A stretch of DNA of 64,000 nt, from contig JAJEKV010000525.1 in NCBI GenBank assembly GCA_021234155.1, forward strand, positions 94,940 through 158,939, given 5' to 3'. The notes under the pieces were generated by a model. The model was not told the origin of the DNA. It saw only the letters and a list, made by a program, of their open reading frames with translations, and made no database searches. This stretch comes from Isoetes taiwanensis (Eukaryota; Streptophyta; Lycopodiopsida; Isoetales; Isoetaceae). Shown here in pieces: positions 42,550 through 55,199 of this stretch. The translations under genes and the position numbers were made by a program. Numbering within the stretch: position 1 is the stretch's first letter; every line of letters begins with the position of its first letter.

Positions 42550-43375
42550 GTGGTATGGAAACTGGGGAGCAGATTTTAAGGGCCCCACAATCGGCGGGAG
42601 CTGGGAGTGGGTCTAGAATCGCAACCCTATTCCAGGTCGCCACAACATGGCAAGTGGGTCGATTTACCTGCTAATCACCTGCACATAACTTTTTGAGCGG
42701 AATTGTTGAGCCCTTTTCCATTTCGAAGGCGGAAGAAGAGACCCAGTTGCCATGTTGTATATGTGCCGAAAACGTTTATATTCCAATTAGCTGGCCTCTA
42801 ACATGGACGTCATCTCATATGCATGTCTATTTTATTTTTTTATTTTTTTCTTTTGGGCTCTTGACATGCAAACTTTCAAATTTTAAAGGAAGCTTTTCTA
42901 CTCTGACTGTTTTTTCATTTCTGAGTTGAGAAGTGAATCAACGACTTCTTGCTGCATAAAAGTTTATAGACCTCAATTCCATTAACTTGAAATTCTTCCA
43001 TCAACTTGAAATGTAGAAATAATAACAATTTCAATTTCAATATATGTGGAATTGCATGCAAGTTAAAATACTATCTATCTATCTATTATCATTAATTCTA
43101 GCAAGTCTCACGAGTAGTTGTCCTACTTAACAAAGCGTGGACAACTCTCAAAGATTGATGAAATAAAGGCATTGTGCTACTTCAGTGAAATAGCGCCGCT
43201 GCGTGATTTCAAATGAATAGCGCAGTGGTGCCATTTGTATGCTTATTAAATGTCATGCTATTTGCTCATATGATTGAAACAATGTTGTTGTGCCAATTAA
43301 TCTGACATGATGCAGCCACATCATTCCCAGGGGGTCCAAACCATCATCCAATTAAATTGGGATTATGTCAACTCC
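42550..43375. other. Gene-less stretch left of the CACTA element
   Basis: Holds a CTATCTATCTATC microsatellite near 43071-43087 and a diverged copy of the GC-rich core. No gene recognised. Confidence 0.45.
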
Positions 43376-43394
43376 CACTAATAGAATATAATAT

Positions 43395-43690
43395 AGTTTG
43401 TAACGTTTTTTGTAACAGAAAATACATTAATTAGTATTTTTTTATTTGCGTCACAAAAGGTGATTTGTGACGCGTTACCAACGAAGAACCACTTGTAACG
43501 CGTTACAAAATATTATTCTGTAACGCGTTACTATAATAATATTTGTGACGTGTAACAAATTCTAATCGTAATTGTCGCGCGTCACTAATTAATTTTTATA
43601 CCACGTGTATTTACATTTGTCACGCATCACGAGTGACTCCTAATTGTAACCATAGTTCGTTGTCACGGGTGTCAATTGCAAACGTATTGA
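43395..43690. promoter_or_regulatory. Left subterminal TGTAACGCGTTACA array of the CACTA element
   Basis: At least six TGTAACG / CGTTACA / TGTGACG units, two forming the palindrome TGTAACGCGTTACA. CACTA transposases bind subterminal arrays of this type in known elements; binding here is inferred. Confidence 0.75.
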
Positions 43691-43819
43691 ATTAAAAAAA
43701 AGGGGGGAGGGAAGGGGAATGAGTATCCAAGAGTAAAAGAATACACTGAAAAATTGATTACATGATAGAAAATAATGTATACAAAAAAATATGGTTTAAA
43801 CTGTTTGAACAAGTTTATG

Positions 43820-45660
43820 CAAAGATAGCTACACGCCTCCCCGTCATCTCCATCAAAATAATCCCCGACGCATGCGATATCGTCACCCCCGCCAAGGGGA
43901 ATGCTATCGCTATGTAATCCACGTTAGGAGCATCAATATCGCCCCCTCCTTCATCGCCTAGTCGCGCCATAATTCTCTGCAAAAGAATTATGATTAATAA
44001 ACATCGAGGACCAATGTCATTGCATAAATAATATCATATGAACTTACTTCTTGATCAGCATGGTGCAGGGGCCATGTGTTATGGCGAGCAAGATAAAGCT
44101 CCAACTAAGCAAAAGACATTCTTTTAGCTAATTGGGCTTGATCAAATGTTGGCTCTTTCCCATATTTTTGGTACTAAAATGCAACAATATAAAAAATTTG
44201 TTAGCTTTTATTTATACTCAAATAATAGAACCCCCCTCCCCCAAAAAGCAAAAAATAAAATAAAAAGAAGAGAAGTTAGGAAACTTACAAATTTCGCGGG
44301 CAAACGAAGTTCACCACCGCTACCAAGTCGATGGGCCGCACCAGTATCTTCCTTTCTAGCACTGTAGCATAACCATTTCAATAAAGTTTTAATAATAGAC
44401 AAGATACATCAAGGAATTGTAGGACTTACGCAGCAGCTGCTTTTTGTTGTGCATGTCTCTGATCTCCTGCCTTATCCAACTGGGCTTCTTTAATAGCCCA
44501 CTCCCAAAACTCATCACTTGCTCGTTTAGGCTTTTGAGTATTCTTCTCCAAAGACACCATAGCTTTTTTCTTCATTCTATAACGTCGTGTCCTACAAAAC
44601 CATAGAATTGAAATGTGAGTTTCAACTCTAACAACGTATAAACACTTCCAAAAAATCAAATCATCTAAAGCATAATGCATCGGTATTCTATTTTGTATAT
44701 GATTACCTCAAAACGCCAGACATCTTGCGCTTCACTTCAGATTTATCAAATCCAACACCATGTCGAAGTCTCTAGGGTGTTCAATACCTAAGTCATTGAA
44801 AACTTAATTTATCATCATTAAATAATAATAACAAAAAAAAATCTAGTTACAAACTTCTTTAATATCACTAATAAATAACAATAAAACATCTAGTTACGAC
44901 TTCTTGAATATCATTAAATAACACTAAAAAATCTAGGTAGAAACTTCTTCAATATGCGATCTATTTTGTTGGTTCATGTGCTTATGTGGTTCTTCCAATA
45001 AAACAAATCGTCTATAAACCCTCTTTATAGATTTTGCAAAATCCTTGACCCTTGTTAGTTTTGGCTTTAAAATTGCTTATAGCCATTGGAGGAAGTTATT
45101 TTTGTACCTTGTATAACCTTTGTGCCGGTTCATACTTGAAGATTCCAATCTAGAAAGCAACCAACATGCAATATCATAAGAAAGGAACAAGAAATAAAGT
45201 ATAATAATTATACAAACATGAACAAGAATACAAAAAGTATAATAATTATACCGGGCCGAAGGATTGTCGCTTTTCCTCCTGGGATGAAGGTGGAGGTCCG
45301 GGGCCTCCCTCTACCTCTAGAATATGTGGAAGTCATAGGTGTAGATATATTTATAGGATCCGTCGATGTGGGACCATAGACCATGCCCCAGGGGACGGCA
45401 ATGGTGTCCGATGGGCAACATGTGTGATCATCTCCATCTAGTCACATTAGCTCCCGTGGTAGATTGATCCCTCATGAGTCGTCAAACCTTGGGTTCAACC
45501 TCCTTGCAAGTTGGATAGTACCAACGGTGTCCTGAGATCCACCCATTAATCCGTTCCTCTATCCCCCAATGCTTTGTATATTAGAGAGTATCCCCAGACC
45601 GCAACATTAAATGGGTCCCAAAATCTCATCCATCTATATTTGAACACATGTTAGCATATG
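43820..45660 (-). pseudogene. CACTA accessory ORF relic (second transposon protein), tentative
   Basis: Minus-strand open pieces: near 45.3 kb SRGRGRPRTS; 44680-44426 ending KNTQKPKRASDEFWEWAIK and a Gln/Ala-rich tail; and near 43.95 kb MARLGDEGGGDIDAPNVDYI. The charged composition and the position downstream of TNP2 on the same strand fit the second CACTA protein (Transposase_24-like). The match is by context more than by motif. Introns and stops separate the pieces. Confidence 0.35.
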
Positions 45661-46714
45661 CAAAATTAATAGAAATCCTTACTTCAAGTACTCTTAAAAT
45701 TAAAAAACGCTTACAATACTTATTCAAGCTCGGACAAACTCAAATATTTTATTATGACTTATTCATGTTTTGAACATAACAATTAATATGGAGAGAGAGT
45801 GAGATTTCTAGCATTCTTCAATGGGGGCAAACTATATAGTTTCTTCTAAATTTTTTTTTTTTTTTTTTCATTGGCATCACATTCAATTCTAACATTCATT
45901 TGTAATCGGTGGTCTCAAAAACGAAGTCTTTACACTATTTCTTTTTTACATGATGGTATTGATCATCACATTCAAGCTATAATAAACACTCATCTAGTCT
46001 TGATCGCAACATTTTTCATTGAAGATTGTCTTTCTTCAAAACGATTTACTCATCAATTGCCCATTTTTATACAAACCGCAACTAGTAGGCATAGTAGAAC
46101 CTTTATCTGGTATTAATCTTATGATAAGCTTATTTTGCGGATGAAGGTGGAAACCGTGAGCCATTTGAGCTATAGCATATCAGGAAGGCTTAGTTTATCC
46201 ATATATTTCAAAGGTTCCGGTTCCATAGTCTTCTTCCCATATGGGGCAACTATATGCTCTAGAACATTCACATCAATTTCCACTAGGGTGCTCATAGACA
46301 CTTCTTTTGTAGCCATATCCGCTGATTGTTTCTAGCACTCGCTAGAAACTTCATCAAAATCAAACCTTGAAACATGATGCTCTCATCAAGTTGATTACCA
46401 ACACCGAATCACCAAGTATTTCCACCGATAATATACTCTTTACTCTTAGGACCCCGACATGTTTCAAGAAGTGACCTTGCATTATCATCCGAGAGGTTCA
46501 GATCCAATCAAGGGATAACTCATCATACCATCCACTTCTTTTTGAAAACATGTTAGCATATGCCAATTTAATAGTTTTTCACGGACTTGCTTCAAGTACT
46601 TGTAAAATTAAAAACGCTTTTTCCACTTGATGGTATTATTCATTCTACAACGGACAAGCCAAAATATTTTATTATGAGCAAAATTCATGTTTTGCTCCAT
46701 AACAATTAATATGG
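45645..46714 (+). repeat. Pair of ~165-bp direct repeats about 900 bp apart
   Basis: CATGTTAGCATATGC..CTTCAAGTACT..TATTTTATTATGA..ATAACAATTAATATGGAGA occurs at about 45645-45795 and 46547-46714. The DNA between (45800-46545) has a poly-T tract near 45850 and no recognised gene. Confidence 0.75.
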
Positions 46715-46959
46715 AGAAATTTACACTGAGACCTTCCTAAAACCAAATGGGCAAATCGTTAATCCAATTGTTTGGCCTTATTTAAATGGCCATTCCCAAA
46801 TATATATATCTAAATGGGACAACCATAAAAGTCCACGATTGAGACACAATAAAAAAGTGCGAGAACTAGGCGAAAAAGAGATTTTTTGTCGCCTCCGGCA
46901 TGGATTTGCCCGTTAATGGCCTTCTTATTCATCCCATCTTCGGGCAATGCGTGTCAGCT

Positions 46960-47560
46960 AAAGCTTATCGACCTCTACTTTCTTAATCTGTTTCATTTCA
47001 TATTTTGTTGTATCACCTGAATTTCTAGTGTTAGTTTGCATTGAGTCGGGAGCCGGGTGCAATAACTGAGAAATTGTTTTGGAATCATAGTGTGCATCAA
47101 CAATGCTAACAAAAGTAACCTTGTTTGGGGGTATATTCTCCTGCAAAGATCGGGTAACGTAACTTGAATGGATTCTTCGCCACACGCTTAAAATACATGT
47201 CAATTAATGAGCCACACTTTTGATAAGAGGCGTGGTACGTTTCAAGCAATTTCTCGCCTTTAATCAAGTATCCTGATCGTGCATAATCAAGTATAGTGAT
47301 CTTCTGTGGGCATAATGCCATACCTCCTGCATTACTTTGAAATACTCATGACCCTTGACCACCAAACTTGCGCGGCCAGAGGCAGCAAGCAGACATGTGA
47401 ATGTTAGGATTTACACCATGTTCTTGCATGTCTTCAAAAAATTGGACAGCCATGCTCCCTGCAAAATTAAGGCCATGCCCTTTAATCATTGCATTTCAAG
47501 GAGCGACATCTTCAACCTGAAGAGCCTCTATAGATGAGCCACAGCTTAGAGCCATACTGA
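46960..47560 (-). pseudogene. PPR (PLS-class) protein fragment
   Basis: Minus-strand pieces in PPR order: CGSSIEALQVEDVAP, then NAMIKGHGLNFAGSMAVQFF and EDMQEHGVNPN (the conserved Trp before NAMIKG is a stop), KITILDYARSGYLIKGEKL, KCGSLIDMYFK and ENIPPNKVTFVSIVDA. These are typical 35-residue motifs of plant organelle RNA-binding PPR proteins. Multiple stops and frame changes. It may extend upstream to about 48.1 kb. It lies inside the CACTA element. Confidence 0.72.
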
Positions 47561-47599
47561 ATCCACAAATTTGAGAAAAAAAAATCCTCTAAGACTAGA

Positions 47600-50320
47600 G
47601 ATTTTCCAGTGAGCTTTGCTTACGGTAGAACTCTTTTCCATAAACCCTCCTCCACAACTAACTTCCAAAAGTGTATTGTAACATGTCATAAAAGAATAGC
47701 ATTTTGGACTATGTCCAGCATATCCAAGCTTCCAGAATGCTATTTCAGAGAATTTCGACTACATAATGCTATATTCTTGATGTTCTGTTGCACCAAATTG
47801 ATGTACCTGCATTCCATGCATCTAAAACATTGCATGTCAGTGTACATTTGTGGACTAGTGCCATATGGCACCCCAAATCCATGACATGCTTCATATTGCT
47901 CCATATTACTTGGATGCATCGATTGTGCAAGTTTCGAATGTGCATCTAGTCAAAACTGAGCTATTGCTACCATGGGTGGTAAAATGAGTACACCCCAACA
48001 AAGAACAAGCCCAAGCTTTCTTGTCCTCCTCGCTTGTAACCACCAAGAGCTTGACAAGCTTTTCATAAGCTTCTAATTTGTCATTTCATTGATTATTAGG
48101 AGAAGAGCCCTTCTAGCAAGATCTGTTTGGTTTTCCATTGCCAAGGCAATCTGGTGATAACATGCAAAACCATCATAGCTACATGGTACCCTTAGACTCC
48201 ATAATATCCGGCACTAACATGATAAGACATACTTAGATCATCCAAATGCAAGAAAATACAAGATGCACCTTGATAATGAGCCTTGCAAAGAATTGCAATG
48301 CTTGCCAACCGCAGAAAATTTGCATGAGTATTTCAAGGGGAAATAAGTGGTCGCGAAACTCGTACTTTCTCATCCTCTCGTCCATTTGATCCTTCGAAAA
48401 GCTTCATCGCCATAGCTCTATGAAATCAGAATCATTAACAAGGCATAAACTTTGGAATCTTCGCTCTTGTCGCCTCCTTTTGATCTTAAAGCATTCCAAT
48501 CTTTTCCATAATGTAAGGATTTGACATAGACACAACCCAGTTCCATGCTCACCTCATGCTTTAGCACATTAGATCTTGCAAGCTCCAAGCTTTTCTCCAG
48601 CCAGCCTTTGGTTTTCGGCAAGCAAGCTTCTCTTTGCAGCTTAAATCGAGAATCCATCCACAAAAGAATAGACCCTTTTGTGAAACGTTATATAGTCTAT
48701 AATCTTGAACGGCAAGGGAAAACAACCCTTCAAGATGTCTTCAATATGGGCAAAAAGTGTGATACCCTCTAGGATTCTCTATTGAGAAGATAAAGCCTCC
48801 CTCCAAGAATTTCTCATCTCTCGATGCACCATCTTTAGAAAGCGCGGCCGCAAAGATGCTTCACCGGGTTTGGCACGCTTTTTCAAACCGCAGGAGCCTA
48901 CCTACTTGTTAGTGTACTCTCACATCCTTGCTTTGCCGCCTATGTCAAGATATTCCCATCTTATTAGAGAGTGTGTGCTTCCCTATTTTGTGCACAAATG
49001 CGTATGTCCGTGGACCTCCCTTCAAGCATTTCTTCAAGAGTTCAAGAGTCGGAGTGTCCCGCCATTGATTTTCAAAAGCCTCATCCCTTTCTAGCATTTG
49101 TCAAACAGTTCCATTTAATCAAACAAGCTACCATGAGCTCTCACTTGAACATCCGCTCATACCGCTCCCTTCAACCTTCTCTTGTAACGTGGGCTCCTCT
49201 TCTTCATCAATAATTTTACTGGATGTCCAAATTGATGGAAACCGCTTTTTTTCTGAACACAAAATTGGTCTTGATGAGAAGAAACTAGCGATACAGATCA
49301 GCACCTATGCTCAAAGAGGATTCCACACAAAGCTTGTGCCTTCTAGGTTCTTAGATTGCCGTCATATGAAGAAGATGCACTCATTACAATAAAATTCACC
49401 ATTCTGTTTGAGTGTAGCTTAATATACGAGGCTTCCACATCAAAGCTTGCATATATGAGCCAACTCTATTCTTGCACATCAAAGCTTGCATACTCTATTA
49501 CAAATAAACGTATCTAATTTCTCGACTGGTTTTGCCTTCTTACTCAATTCCTTGAAAATAGCCCTTTGCTTCCCTCGAATTTTGCCCGCTTGAATTTGCC
49601 TCTCTACATCTAAGTGAAATTAAAACACAATGTTTGAGCATTCTTGCTACCTATGCATAAATTTTAAATTGAAAGTGAGGGATTTTAGATTGAAAGTGAG
49701 GGATAAAAAAATACCTGGAAGGATGATGAGTAGCGTCTACAGATCAACCTTCAGCACCGCAAGCACCGCAAACAAGATCGATTAGCAAGATTGGCGGGAA
49801 TCAAGAAATCACGTAAGAATTTGGGAATTTGGGAATAAGTTTGTAGACGATCCCCGCCACGGACTCGTTATAATGAAGAAGATGAAAAAATTTGTGACGA
49901 TTCCCCACCACCGTGACTCGTTACAACTTGTTACAAGATTGCATTGATAATTTCTCTTTTGAATTTATTTGTCCCTTATAAGCCATATATGTAAGCATAA
50001 GTGTTACATATCAATTGGAAGGTGTGTAGAGAGGGGCAAGAGAAATAGAATTGCAAATCTGTCTGCCAGACCATTTTATATTATGAATAGCCCTTGCTTC
50101 ATTATTATATGAAGAACTAGAGTAGAGCCAATTGTACTCTTTCCACAAAGCCAAAAAAAAAGGAATGCCGTTTCTTGACATCCATAGTAGCTGGCTATAC
50201 ACAAAATGCGCGAATTATTTTTCCTTTCTTTTCCAACAAATGCCTTTTCAGAATATATTATAGTGGACGCATTGTGATCGTTATTGTTAGTTATCTTTAG
50301 CATGGTTCCTTGATAAAGGC
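47600..50320. other. Interior of the CACTA element without a recognised gene
   Basis: Minus-strand reading at 48663-48418 and neighbours is open but unrecognised. CACATCAAAGCTTGCATA occurs twice (near 49438 and 49477). A third TGTGACG/CGTTACA cluster at about 49850-49935 may mark the end of a nested relative. Confidence 0.4.
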
Positions 50321-50333
50321 TTTTCAATATTTA

Positions 50334-50940
50334 TCAGATGCTGAACTTAATTTACTCTTATGGAACACCATGCTAGCAGGTTATGTCCAACATGGGGGGA
50401 TCCAAACCTGGCCTAAATTTTTTTGCATGTATGTTCTATAACTAAGTTGTTTCATGGAACATCTTGATTTCAGGATATAGTCAAGATAGCAATCTTCATC
50501 AAAGCTTTTGAGCTGTTTCAGTAAATGCCTCAGAGAGACATTGTTTTTTGGAATATTGTGATTGCAGCCTATGCCTAATATGGGCTTGCAGAAGAGGCAT
50601 TTGGCTTCTTTGAGCAAATGTCAGAACGTAATGTGTCTTCATGGAATACTATGTGGACAGCATCCAACAAACTGTGTCAAATGTTGTAGGCAATGAAATT
50701 CTTTTTAAAGATATTGTCTCTTGGTTTAGCCTATTGTACAGATGGATCTCCAGCGCATGTATTATAGTTCTTTCACCAGATGCTACAACATGGTTTAGAT
50801 GCCACAACATGATTCAGTTTTCTGGACTGCCATGATTTCTACTTATCTAGTCTGTCGTGGTACGCTGAAGGAGTCCCTTCTTATGCATTGCATTATGCAT
50901 CAATGTCATAAAAAATCAAACCATCGACCATTTCTTTCTG
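50334..50940 (+). pseudogene. PPR (PLS-class) protein fragment, plus strand
   Basis: Pieces in three frames: DAELNLLLWNTMLAGYVQHG, VSWNILISGYSQDSNL, MPQRDIVFWNIVIAAYA, GLAEEAFGFFEQMSERNVSS, then MPQHDSVFWTAMISTY. These are successive PPR motifs with the usual (D/N)VVSWN-type junctions. At least five stops. Opposite orientation to the PPR fragment at 46960-47560, so the two are not one gene unless an inversion occurred. Confidence 0.75.
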
Positions 50941-50949
50941 CGAGAATAC

Positions 50950-51625
50950 CATATGATAAATCCCTGCACTTAAATCTTATCTATGACCTAGGTTAGATAT
51001 CTATGCAAATATCTAATTAATATTTTTTCACATTCACAACTTATGCATGTATCTTGTATAGGGCTAGGGAATGCTATTTGTTACAAAAGACTCTTTAGCT
51101 TAAAAAAGTTCAAATGTGGATATGCCACAAACCAATAAGCTAGATCTATTGAGGGTGGTTTATGACATACTAGCTTAGAGATGTTGAAGTAACAATATTG
51201 CCCATGAGATATATAATAGTATTTATTGCATGGCAAGTGCAATCAACTCACAAGGGACACCACTTAATATAAATTTCTTGATTTACGGTCCAACGATAAT
51301 CCCGACCCAAGTTCCATGTTATCCATGCAAATTTGTTGTAGGGGATTAGGTATTTTTTTAGGATAAACCGTAGTTCTTTAACATTCCTAAAGCTAAGAAA
51401 TGAGCTCCATGGTTTGTTGAACCATTTATAATTATTGGTCACGTTGGACCCAAGCTCATCGATTGAACTTGCCAAGTAGAGTGCATAATGAGTTTCAAAG
51501 TGCAGGACCATGGGGTCTATAGGTAGTTCTGGCCTATAGGTGGCACCCCTAATTTAAGTGTGCTCATCTTCTTGTACATCTACATATACAAAGTTTACTA
51601 TTTTTACCCATATGCATACAAGAGT
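50950..51625. other. Gene-less stretch
   Basis: AT-rich; an 87-codon minus ORF (51511-51248) is not recognised. Confidence 0.4.
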
Positions 51626-54600
51626 CACTACAAGGGATAGTCGACCTTCAATGACGTCTAGAGGTCGTTGAACGACGTCTGATTTAAATTCTGATTTTTT
51701 GTCAGCTAGCTTCCTAAGTCATCGCCAACATACAGGCCAACTTTCAAAAATTTTGGATAAGGTTTAGATCAAATAGTTTGCATTAGAACGGTCCGGGTAG
51801 CCTGTTGTTGGGCAGTCGAGCTGGCACACTTGCCCAAGTCAAACAAGGCCAGGACCTTGCAAGCCTCCTCATTAGAGGGGGGAGTCCGAACCCCAGGAGG
51901 CGAGCCCCAAAGCTTCCCAGAGGCCTTTTCCGGGCCGGCTCACGGGGGAGGGGGCGACGCTAAAGACCACGCCCCCGGATCTTGCCCCGTGATCCGACCG
52001 TTGAATCCTTTGTTCAAGGAAACCGGTTCAAGAAGGTCCAAAAATCCAACATCCGTCCCGAGAACATATCAAATCGCTAAGCCGCCCCGCTGGGCATACA
52101 ATGTAGAAACCAAAGTGTTTTGTCGTCGGACATTGTGAGGTTCAAATGGCGATTCGACCGCCACATCGTCCGGAATGCCAAAATTACCCTAGGGACCAAG
52201 TTACACGGCCGTTTGGTAAAAGAAAGAAAACACTTACGCCTCTACATTGTAAAGATTTTGGCGTACCAACCTCCTAGGCCAATTGACTACGAAAGTGTGT
52301 TGCACATGAGATAGTTTGGCTTCTTCGGAAGGGATGGGCTTCGGGCCACAAAACTTGGTCCCTAGTGCAATGTCGATGTTCCGAGTCCATTGGCGTAGAC
52401 GCATCACGGTGCCCGAGAGGGGAAGTTGCCCGTCCGTCGCGTGGCCTTCTCTGGAGAGGACTTTGGGGCAAGTCGAGGCCCGTGGTTTTAGGGTCCGTGT
52501 CTCGCATCAACACCCCTCAACTAAGAAGACACGGGCGCAAGGTCCTAGTCGAACCGACAAGGATAGAGCCCAAACGAAACCCCATGAGTTGCCGTGTTCT
52601 AGTTGTGGTTTGCATTTTGGGTGCCGAAGTTTGGTCTTTGCTCTTTGGGACGGGCCGATCATATGCAATTGAGAACGCCAAGCAAGGGAACCGATGGAAT
52701 GGAGTTTGGACCTGCATCTCCGCTGTGGCGCTTAGAAGTCAAGGGCCGCATTTGCAGTAGCAAGACATTCAGAATTGAAATTAATGCATAGTACGGACTT
52801 AAATTTGATTTTTTGTCGCCTAGCTTCCTAAGTCATCGCCAACATATAGGCCAACCTTCAAAAATTTTGGATAAGGTTTAGATCAAATAGTTTGCATTAG
52901 AACGGTCCGGGCAGCTTTTGTTGTTGGGCAGCCGAATGACACACTTGCTCAAGTCAAACAAGGCCAGACCTTGCAAGGCCTCCTCATTAGAGGGGGAGAG
53001 TCCAACCCCGTGAGGCGAGCCCCAAAAGCTTCCCCGAGGCAGCCTTTTCTCGGCAAGCCTCACGGGGCGATGACGCTAAAGACCACACTCCCGATCTCTG
53101 CCTCCGATCCCAACCGCTGAATCCTTTGTTCAAGGAACCTGGTTCGAAGGTCCAAAAATCCAACATCCGGCCCAGAGAACATATCAAACCGCAAGCGCCC
53201 CGCTGGCTACGCTGTAGAAACCAAAGTGTTTTGTCGTTTGGACATTAAGTGGAGGTTTCAAATGGCGATTCGACTTACACATCGTCCTGAATGCCAAAAT
53301 TACCCTAGGGACCAAGTTACACGCCATCGGGCTTTGGTAAAAGAAAGAAACACTTACGCCTCTACATTGCAAGATTCAGCCAGCCCACCTCCTAGGCCAA
53401 TTGACTACGAGTGTGTTGCACATGAGATAGTTTACGCCGAAGGGTGGGCTTCGCCACAAAACTTGGTCCCTAGGGCAATGTCGACGTTCCGAGTCCATCG
53501 GCGCAGATGCATCACCTGCCCGAGAGGGGAAGTTGCCCGCCCGTCGCTGTGGCCTTCTGGAGAGGACTTTTGGGGCAAGCCGCCTCGGTGGTTTTAGGGT
53601 CCGCGGGCTCGTATCAACACCCCCTCACGGCAAGACACGCCGAAGGTCCTAGTCAATCCGACAAGGATAGAGCCTCAAACGTAAACCCTATGAGTTGCCG
53701 TGTTCAGTGTGGTTTGCATTTTGGGTGCCGAAGCTTTGGTCTTTTTTGCTCTGGGGGATGATCATATGCGCTGGAGAACTAAGCAAGGGGAACCGACTTT
53801 AATGGAGTTTGGACTCGCATCTCCCCGTTGTGGCGCTTAGTTAGAAGTCAAGGGTCGATTTTGCAAAAGAGCAAGACATTCAGAATTGTAAATTAATGCA
53901 TAGTACGGACTTAAATTCTGATTTTTGTCACTAGCTTCCTAAGTCATCGCCAACATATAGGCCAACTTTCAAAAATTTTGGATAAGGTTTAGATCAAATA
54001 GTTTGCATTAGAACGGTCCGGCAGCCTCGTTGGGCAGCCGAAAGCCGCACACTTGCCCAAGTCAAACAAGGCCGTGACCTTGCAAGGCCTCCCTCATTAG
54101 AGGGGAGAGTCCGAACCCCGTGAGGCGAGCCCCCAAAAAGCTTCCCCGAGGCAGCCTCTTTCTCCGGCAGCCTCACGGGGTGACGCTAAAGACCACACTC
54201 CCGGATCTCGCCCCCGTGATCCCACCGCTGAATCCTTTGTTCAAGGAACCTGGTTCGAGAAGGTCCAAAAATCCAACATCCGGCCCCGAGAACATATCAA
54301 ACCATGAAGGCGCCCCGGGCGGGCTGGCTAGAAACCAAAGTGTTTTGTCGTCGGGACATTGGGAGGTTCAAATGGCGATTCGACTTTTGCCACATCGTCC
54401 GAATGCCAAAATTACCCTAGGGACCAAGCTACATGGTCAGCTTTGCAAAAGAAAGAAACACTTACGCCTCTACATTGCAAAAAGATTTAGCCACCACCTC
54501 CAGGCCAATTGACTACGAAAGTGTGTTGCACATGAGATAGTTCCATGCTTCTTCGAGAAGGGGTGGGCTTCGCCACAAAACTTGGTCCCTAGGGCAATGT

Positions 54601-54900
54601 CGACGCTCAGTCCACCGGGCAGAGATGCATCACGGTGCCCGAGAGGGAAAGTTGCCCGTCCGCTGTGGCCTTCTGAGAGGACTTTGGGGCAAGCTACTTC
54701 CGGTGGTTTTAGGTCCGTGTCGGGCGCCAACACCCCCTTACGCCAAGACACTGCGGCTAAGGTCCTAGTTAACCGGACAAGGATAGAGCCTCCCAAACGT
54801 AAAACCCTATGAGCTGCCGTGTTCTAAAGTGGTTTTGCTTGGGTGCCGAAGTTTTGGTCTTTTGCACTTGGGACGGTATTTATCACATGCGCTGAGTTAG
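51626..54900 (+). mobile_element. Nested CACTA-like end with three tandem ~1.11-kb units
   Basis: Begins CACTACAAGGGATAGTCGACC, a CACTA-type terminus, followed by GACGTCTAGAGGTCGTTGAACGACGTC-like subterminal palindromes. Three long tandem units then follow, with equivalent points (AGCTTCCTAAGTCATCGCC) at 51708, 52822 and 53933, periods 1114 and 1111 bp. Unit 3 lacks roughly the last 130 bp. The units are GC-rich compared with the surroundings and closely similar, with small indels. ORFs inside them differ between copies and are not conserved, so non-coding. No matching right end was found. Confidence 0.72.
52170..52370. repeat. 16-bp inverted repeat inside each 1.1-kb unit
   Basis: CCCTAGGGACCAAGTT and AACTTGGTCCCTAG(T/G)G lie about 150-170 bp apart in unit 1 (near 52187 and 52350), unit 2 (near 53304 and 53459) and unit 3 (near 54415 and 54579). 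Confidence 0.8.
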
Positions 54901-55199
54901 ATATGAATCCTAAATGTTACCCCTACATCTACGCAATCTAAATTTTGAGCCAACAATCATTGTCAAGGCATTAATATTTGAAAAACATATTAAGAAGAAT
55001 ATTATCAATATTGTCTATTTGCCATCCGTGCTCCTATGAGTTCAATCATCGTTTTCACATTATCATTTTCATGCAATATTGCCCTGGCATTCTTCTCGGT
55101 TTACATATAAATCTTGACCAATACAAATTTCTTGCTCTAGAGTGCCATCATCCCCATCAATATCAAGGAAAACAAACACTCCACCATTATTTGTGTCCT

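Noticed and set aside
51830-54812. ORFs of 118-131 codons in the tandem 1.1-kb units
   Set aside because: The frames are not conserved between the three copies, so the units are not coding.
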